64,000 bases of DNA from Thalassovita autumnalis (GTDB lineage: Bacteria > Pseudomonadota > Alphaproteobacteria > Rhodobacterales > Rhodobacteraceae). Under the pieces are notes generated by a model. The model was not told the DNA's origin. It searched no databases and saw only the letters and a list, made by a program, of their open reading frames with translations. Made by a program: the position numbers and the translations under genes. Positions within the stretch are counted from its first letter, which is position 1. Every line of letters starts with the position of its first letter. The stretch is taken from contig NZ_CYSB01000029.1 in NCBI RefSeq assembly GCF_001458255.1, positions 124,001 through 188,000 on the forward strand, written 5' to 3'. Shown here in pieces: positions 62,109 to 64,000 of this stretch.

Positions 62109-62511
62109 ATGACACAGGCAAAGACCCTCCTTGAGACCTCGGCCCTGGCGCGGCAATCGGGGCTGCCGGCCTCCACCCTGCGCTATTATGAGGAACGGGG
62201 ATTGATCCATTCGGTCGGGCGGCACGGGTTGCAGCGGCTGTTTCCTGCCTCAACAGCTGATCAGCGCAGGCCGTGCGGCGGGATTCAGTCTGGATGACTT
62301 GCAACAAATGTTTGGCCCTGGCGATGCGCCAAAGATTGACCGGCAAGCCTTACGCGATCAGGCGCAGGTGCTGGATCAGCAGATTCGCCGATTGACGGCC
62401 CTGCGCGATGGGCTGACCCACGCCGCAAGCTGCCGCGAAGAGGACCCGATGCAATGTGGCAAGTTTCGTCGCCTGCTCAAACTGGCAAGCGACAGGTTCT
62501 CAGCGCGTTAA
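62109..62511 (+). pseudogene. Frameshifted MerR-family regulator
   Basis: The first 46 codons (62109 to about 62250) encode the MerR winged helix with S-T-L-R-Y-Y-E-E-R-G-L-I-H. The second half, in another frame from about 62257, encodes L-I-S-A-G-R-A-A-G-F-S-L-D-D-L then the dimerisation helix and a C-terminal A-S-C-R-E-E. The join, ...CCTGCCTCAACAG|CTGATCAGC..., is missing the residues that normally link the two and shifts frame by one. No single frame spans it, so the product is at most a 62-residue fragment. No cysteine metal-site is evident, so the effector is unknown. Confidence 0.8.
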
Positions 62512-63464
62512 CCTTCATCCCCGTCACCGCGCTGGCGCCGCAACAGCGTCGACACCCGGAACGAAATCGCCGAGGAGGCACGCGACCGGTTGCGCAGAAC
62601 AGGCGTGTTTTCCGACCGGCCGCCCCGCGATTCGCGGAACAGGATGTAAAGGCCCGAGGCAATGATGATCCCTGCCCCCAGCACCGTTGCACCATCCAGA
62701 TGTTCATCAAAGAACATGTAGCCAAAGAAAGTGGCCCAAAGGATCTGCGAATATTGCATCGGCGCCACGATCGCCGCCTCTGAGGCGCGATAGGCAAAGA
62801 CCAGCAACAGGCCCGCGGTGAAGCCGAGGAGCGCGATCGCGCCAACGCCGGCCAGATCCGGCAGCGGCATCGGCTGATAGGTGAAGATCATCAGGCTGCC
62901 CATCACCACAAAGTTCGACACCATCGGATAGATCATCATCACAACCGAACGCTCTTCGCGCCCAACCTTGCGCACGATGATCGAGGCGACCGAGCCAAGG
63001 CAAGCACTGGACAGCGCCGCTGCGTGCCCAAGCCCCAACTCGGTTTGGCCGGGACGCAGCACAACGATCACGCCGATCAGGCCGACCAGCACCGCAAACC
63101 AACGGTGGATCCCAACCTTTTCCCCCAGAATCGGGATCGACAAGACAGTGATCAGCAGCGGCATCGCAAAAAGGATCGCATAGACCTGCGCCAGCGGCAG
63201 CACCGTGAAGGCATAGAAGACACAGATGGCATTCAATGTGGAACACAGGGTGCGCAGCGCCGTCCACCAGGGATGAATCGGGCGCAGGTTGCCCTCCGTC
63301 TTGTCCTGCATCAGCATCAAGGTGACCAGCGGGAAGGAAAACAGCGTCGCGAAGAACACCACCTGAAACGGCGAATAGGCGCCGCCCAGATATTTGATCA
63401 CAGCATCATGGGTCGCAAAAATGCCAAAGGCCAGCAGGCCGTAGAATGCGCCGGTCACGTTCAT
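62508..63464 (-). CDS. EamA/DMT-family transporter
   Basis: A 318-residue membrane protein with ten hydrophobic helices in two EamA repeats (first repeat near residues 5-135, second from about 150). The motif P-L-A-Q-V-Y-A-I-L-F-A-M-P-L near residue 90 is common to the family. A basic C-terminal tail of about 40 residues rich in Arg and Ser is extra. Substrate unknown. It ends four bases into the broken MerR gene. Confidence 0.88.
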   Translation of the reverse strand: MNVTGAFYGLLAFGIFATHDAVIKYLGGAYSPFQVVFFATLFSFPLVTLMLMQDKTEGNLRPIHPWWTALRTLCSTLNAICVFYAFTVLPLAQVYAILFAMPLLITVLSIPILGEKVGIHRWFAVLVGLIGVIVVLRPGQTELGLGHAAALSSACLGSVASIIVRKVGREERSVVMMIYPMVSNFVVMGSLMIFTYQPMPLPDLAGVGAIALLGFTAGLLLVFAYRASEAAIVAPMQYSQILWATFFGYMFFDEHLDGATVLGAGIIIASGLYILFRESRGGRSENTPVLRNRSRASSAISFRVSTLLRRQRGDGDEG

Positions 63465-63610
63465 CGATAGGTCCCTCAGGTCTGCCGGGATGGATTTGGG
63501 GTGTTTGCGCTAGCACAATACAGAAACGCCCGCGCCTGCAAGGATTAACTGAAGCGCGGGGTCGGATTGCCCCCGTAGCGACCGCGTAAAAGTAGCAGTC
63601 AGCAGACACA

Positions 63611-63640
63611 AAAAAGCCCGCCTGAGAGGCGGGCTTTTTA
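63611..63640 (-). terminator. Terminator of tRNA-Arg
   Basis: AAAAAGCCCGCC with GGCGGGCTTTTT, loop TGAGA. On the minus strand it comes right after the tRNA 3' end and ends in T6. Confidence 0.85.
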
Positions 63641-63717
63641 TGGCGGACCGAGGAGGATTCGAACCCCCGACCCCTTGATTCGTAGTCAAGTACTCTATCC
63701 AGCTGAGCTATCGGTCC
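63641..63717 (-). tRNA. tRNA-Arg (ACG)
   Basis: A 77-nt cloverleaf with encoded CCA. The acceptor stem is GGACCGA/TCGGTCC, the T-arm has GGTTCGAATCC, and the anticodon arm is CTTGA-CTACGAA-TCAAG with ACG at 34-36. A34 is normally deaminated to inosine so this one tRNA reads CGU, CGC and CGA. No integrase or attachment duplicate is beside it. Confidence 0.97.
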
Positions 63718-63814
63718 GTGTGTGGCGGCTTTTAAGCTGTGGCGCTGGGGGGCGCAACCGGAAAACGACAGAAAAATGAAATTCTTCGAAACTTTCTTTG
63801 AAAGCGTTTGAAAA

Positions 63815-64000
63815 TCAGTGCGTTACCGCTTCACCATTGTCGAACTCCGGCTCAATCGCCAGTTCCAGATCCCCCTTGGGCAGGTCGATTTCAAACACCG
63901 TCCCCGACTCACCGGTCTTCTTAAGGCGCAGCTGGCCGCCATGACCGCGGATCAGCTCCTGCGCGATGGCCAGACCAAGGCCCGTGCCGCCTTTACTCAC
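63815..64000 (-). CDS. Sensor histidine kinase, C-terminal end (runs off the window)
   Basis: Only the last 61 residues are inside. They contain the HATPase G2 box G-G-T-G-L-G-L-A-I, the C-terminal helix and beta strands (G-T-V-F-E-I-D-L-P), then an acidic tail. The first in-window codon GTG is not the true start; the gene continues past the right edge. The cognate regulator would lie downstream on the minus strand; only the tRNA lies there in this window. Confidence 0.85.
   Translation of the reverse strand: MSKGGTGLGLAIAQELIRGHGGQLRLKKTGESGTVFEIDLPKGDLELAIEPEFDNGEAVTH

Noticed and set aside
63641-63717. A tRNA gene as attachment site of an island
   Set aside because: No integrase gene and no repeated 3' end are in the window next to it.
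1-64000. CRISPR arrays, prophages, toxin-antitoxin pairs and rRNA
   Set aside because: No spaced direct repeats, phage structural genes, paired toxin/antitoxin ORFs or rRNA were seen on either strand.

Overview
The window is a chromosomal segment of an alphaproteobacterium, most likely a marine Rhodobacteraceae (Roseobacter-type) genome. The base composition is GC-rich. The gene content supports this: a TIGR02302-type protein beside lysA, an argH-linked small lipoprotein, an aa3-type cytochrome oxidase subunit IV microprotein, polyhydroxybutyrate genes, ETF-ubiquinone oxidoreductase and long-chain quinone genes. This placement is inference from gene families; no rRNA is present.

Layout. 1-10 kb: an SDR fragment, a leucine leader peptide with attenuator-like hairpins ahead of leuA, a membrane sensor kinase, the TIGR02302 protein, lysA, a TlpA-like thioredoxin head-to-head with argH, and a small lipoprotein. 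10-16 kb: an EAL phosphodiesterase, phaA and phaB (PHB synthesis), a LysR regulator overlapping an EamA exporter, and YdcH. 16-24 kb: TrmN6-type methyltransferase, DUF2007, polyprenyl diphosphate synthase, ispE, a TPR lipid/envelope-type exported protein, a DHFR-like reductase, ETF-QO, and soxR divergent from a VOC gene. 24-33 kb: greA, azlCD, small exported proteins, an MBL hydrolase and acyl-CoA dehydrogenase pair, threonylcarbamoyl-AMP synthase, YqgE/AlgH, and a DsbD-N-domain protein. 33-45 kb, nearly all on the minus strand: an RND efflux pair, a uracil-DNA glycosylase/LysE/moaB operon, and a seven-gene run pyrB to plsY. The pyrimidine run carries a dihydroorotase homologue that has lost its metal ligands.

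45-49 kb holds the only clear mobile DNA: a complete 1611-bp IS1595-family element (46510-48120). It has 24-bp terminal inverted repeats, an exact 8-bp target duplication (AAAAATAT), a transposase and a passenger lipoprotein gene. It sits immediately after the start codon of a small membrane protein gene, which can be reconstructed across the junction. 49-64 kb: gshA, PH-like and GNAT proteins, rsmE/ubiA head-to-head, a BON/OmpA envelope protein, hpaR with two flavoprotein genes, hemC/hemE divergent, a frameshifted MerR regulator beside a DUF2938 gene, an EamA transporter, tRNA-Arg(ACG), and the C-terminus of a sensor kinase.

Most of the window is ordinary conserved chromosome. The items worth following up are the leucine attenuator with a probably leaderless leader peptide, the passenger-carrying IS1595 element with its own SD-sequestering hairpin, the pseudo-dihydroorotase in the pyrB operon with its chain of uncharacterised membrane proteins, the SoxR-type promoter of the VOC gene, and the broken MerR gene.
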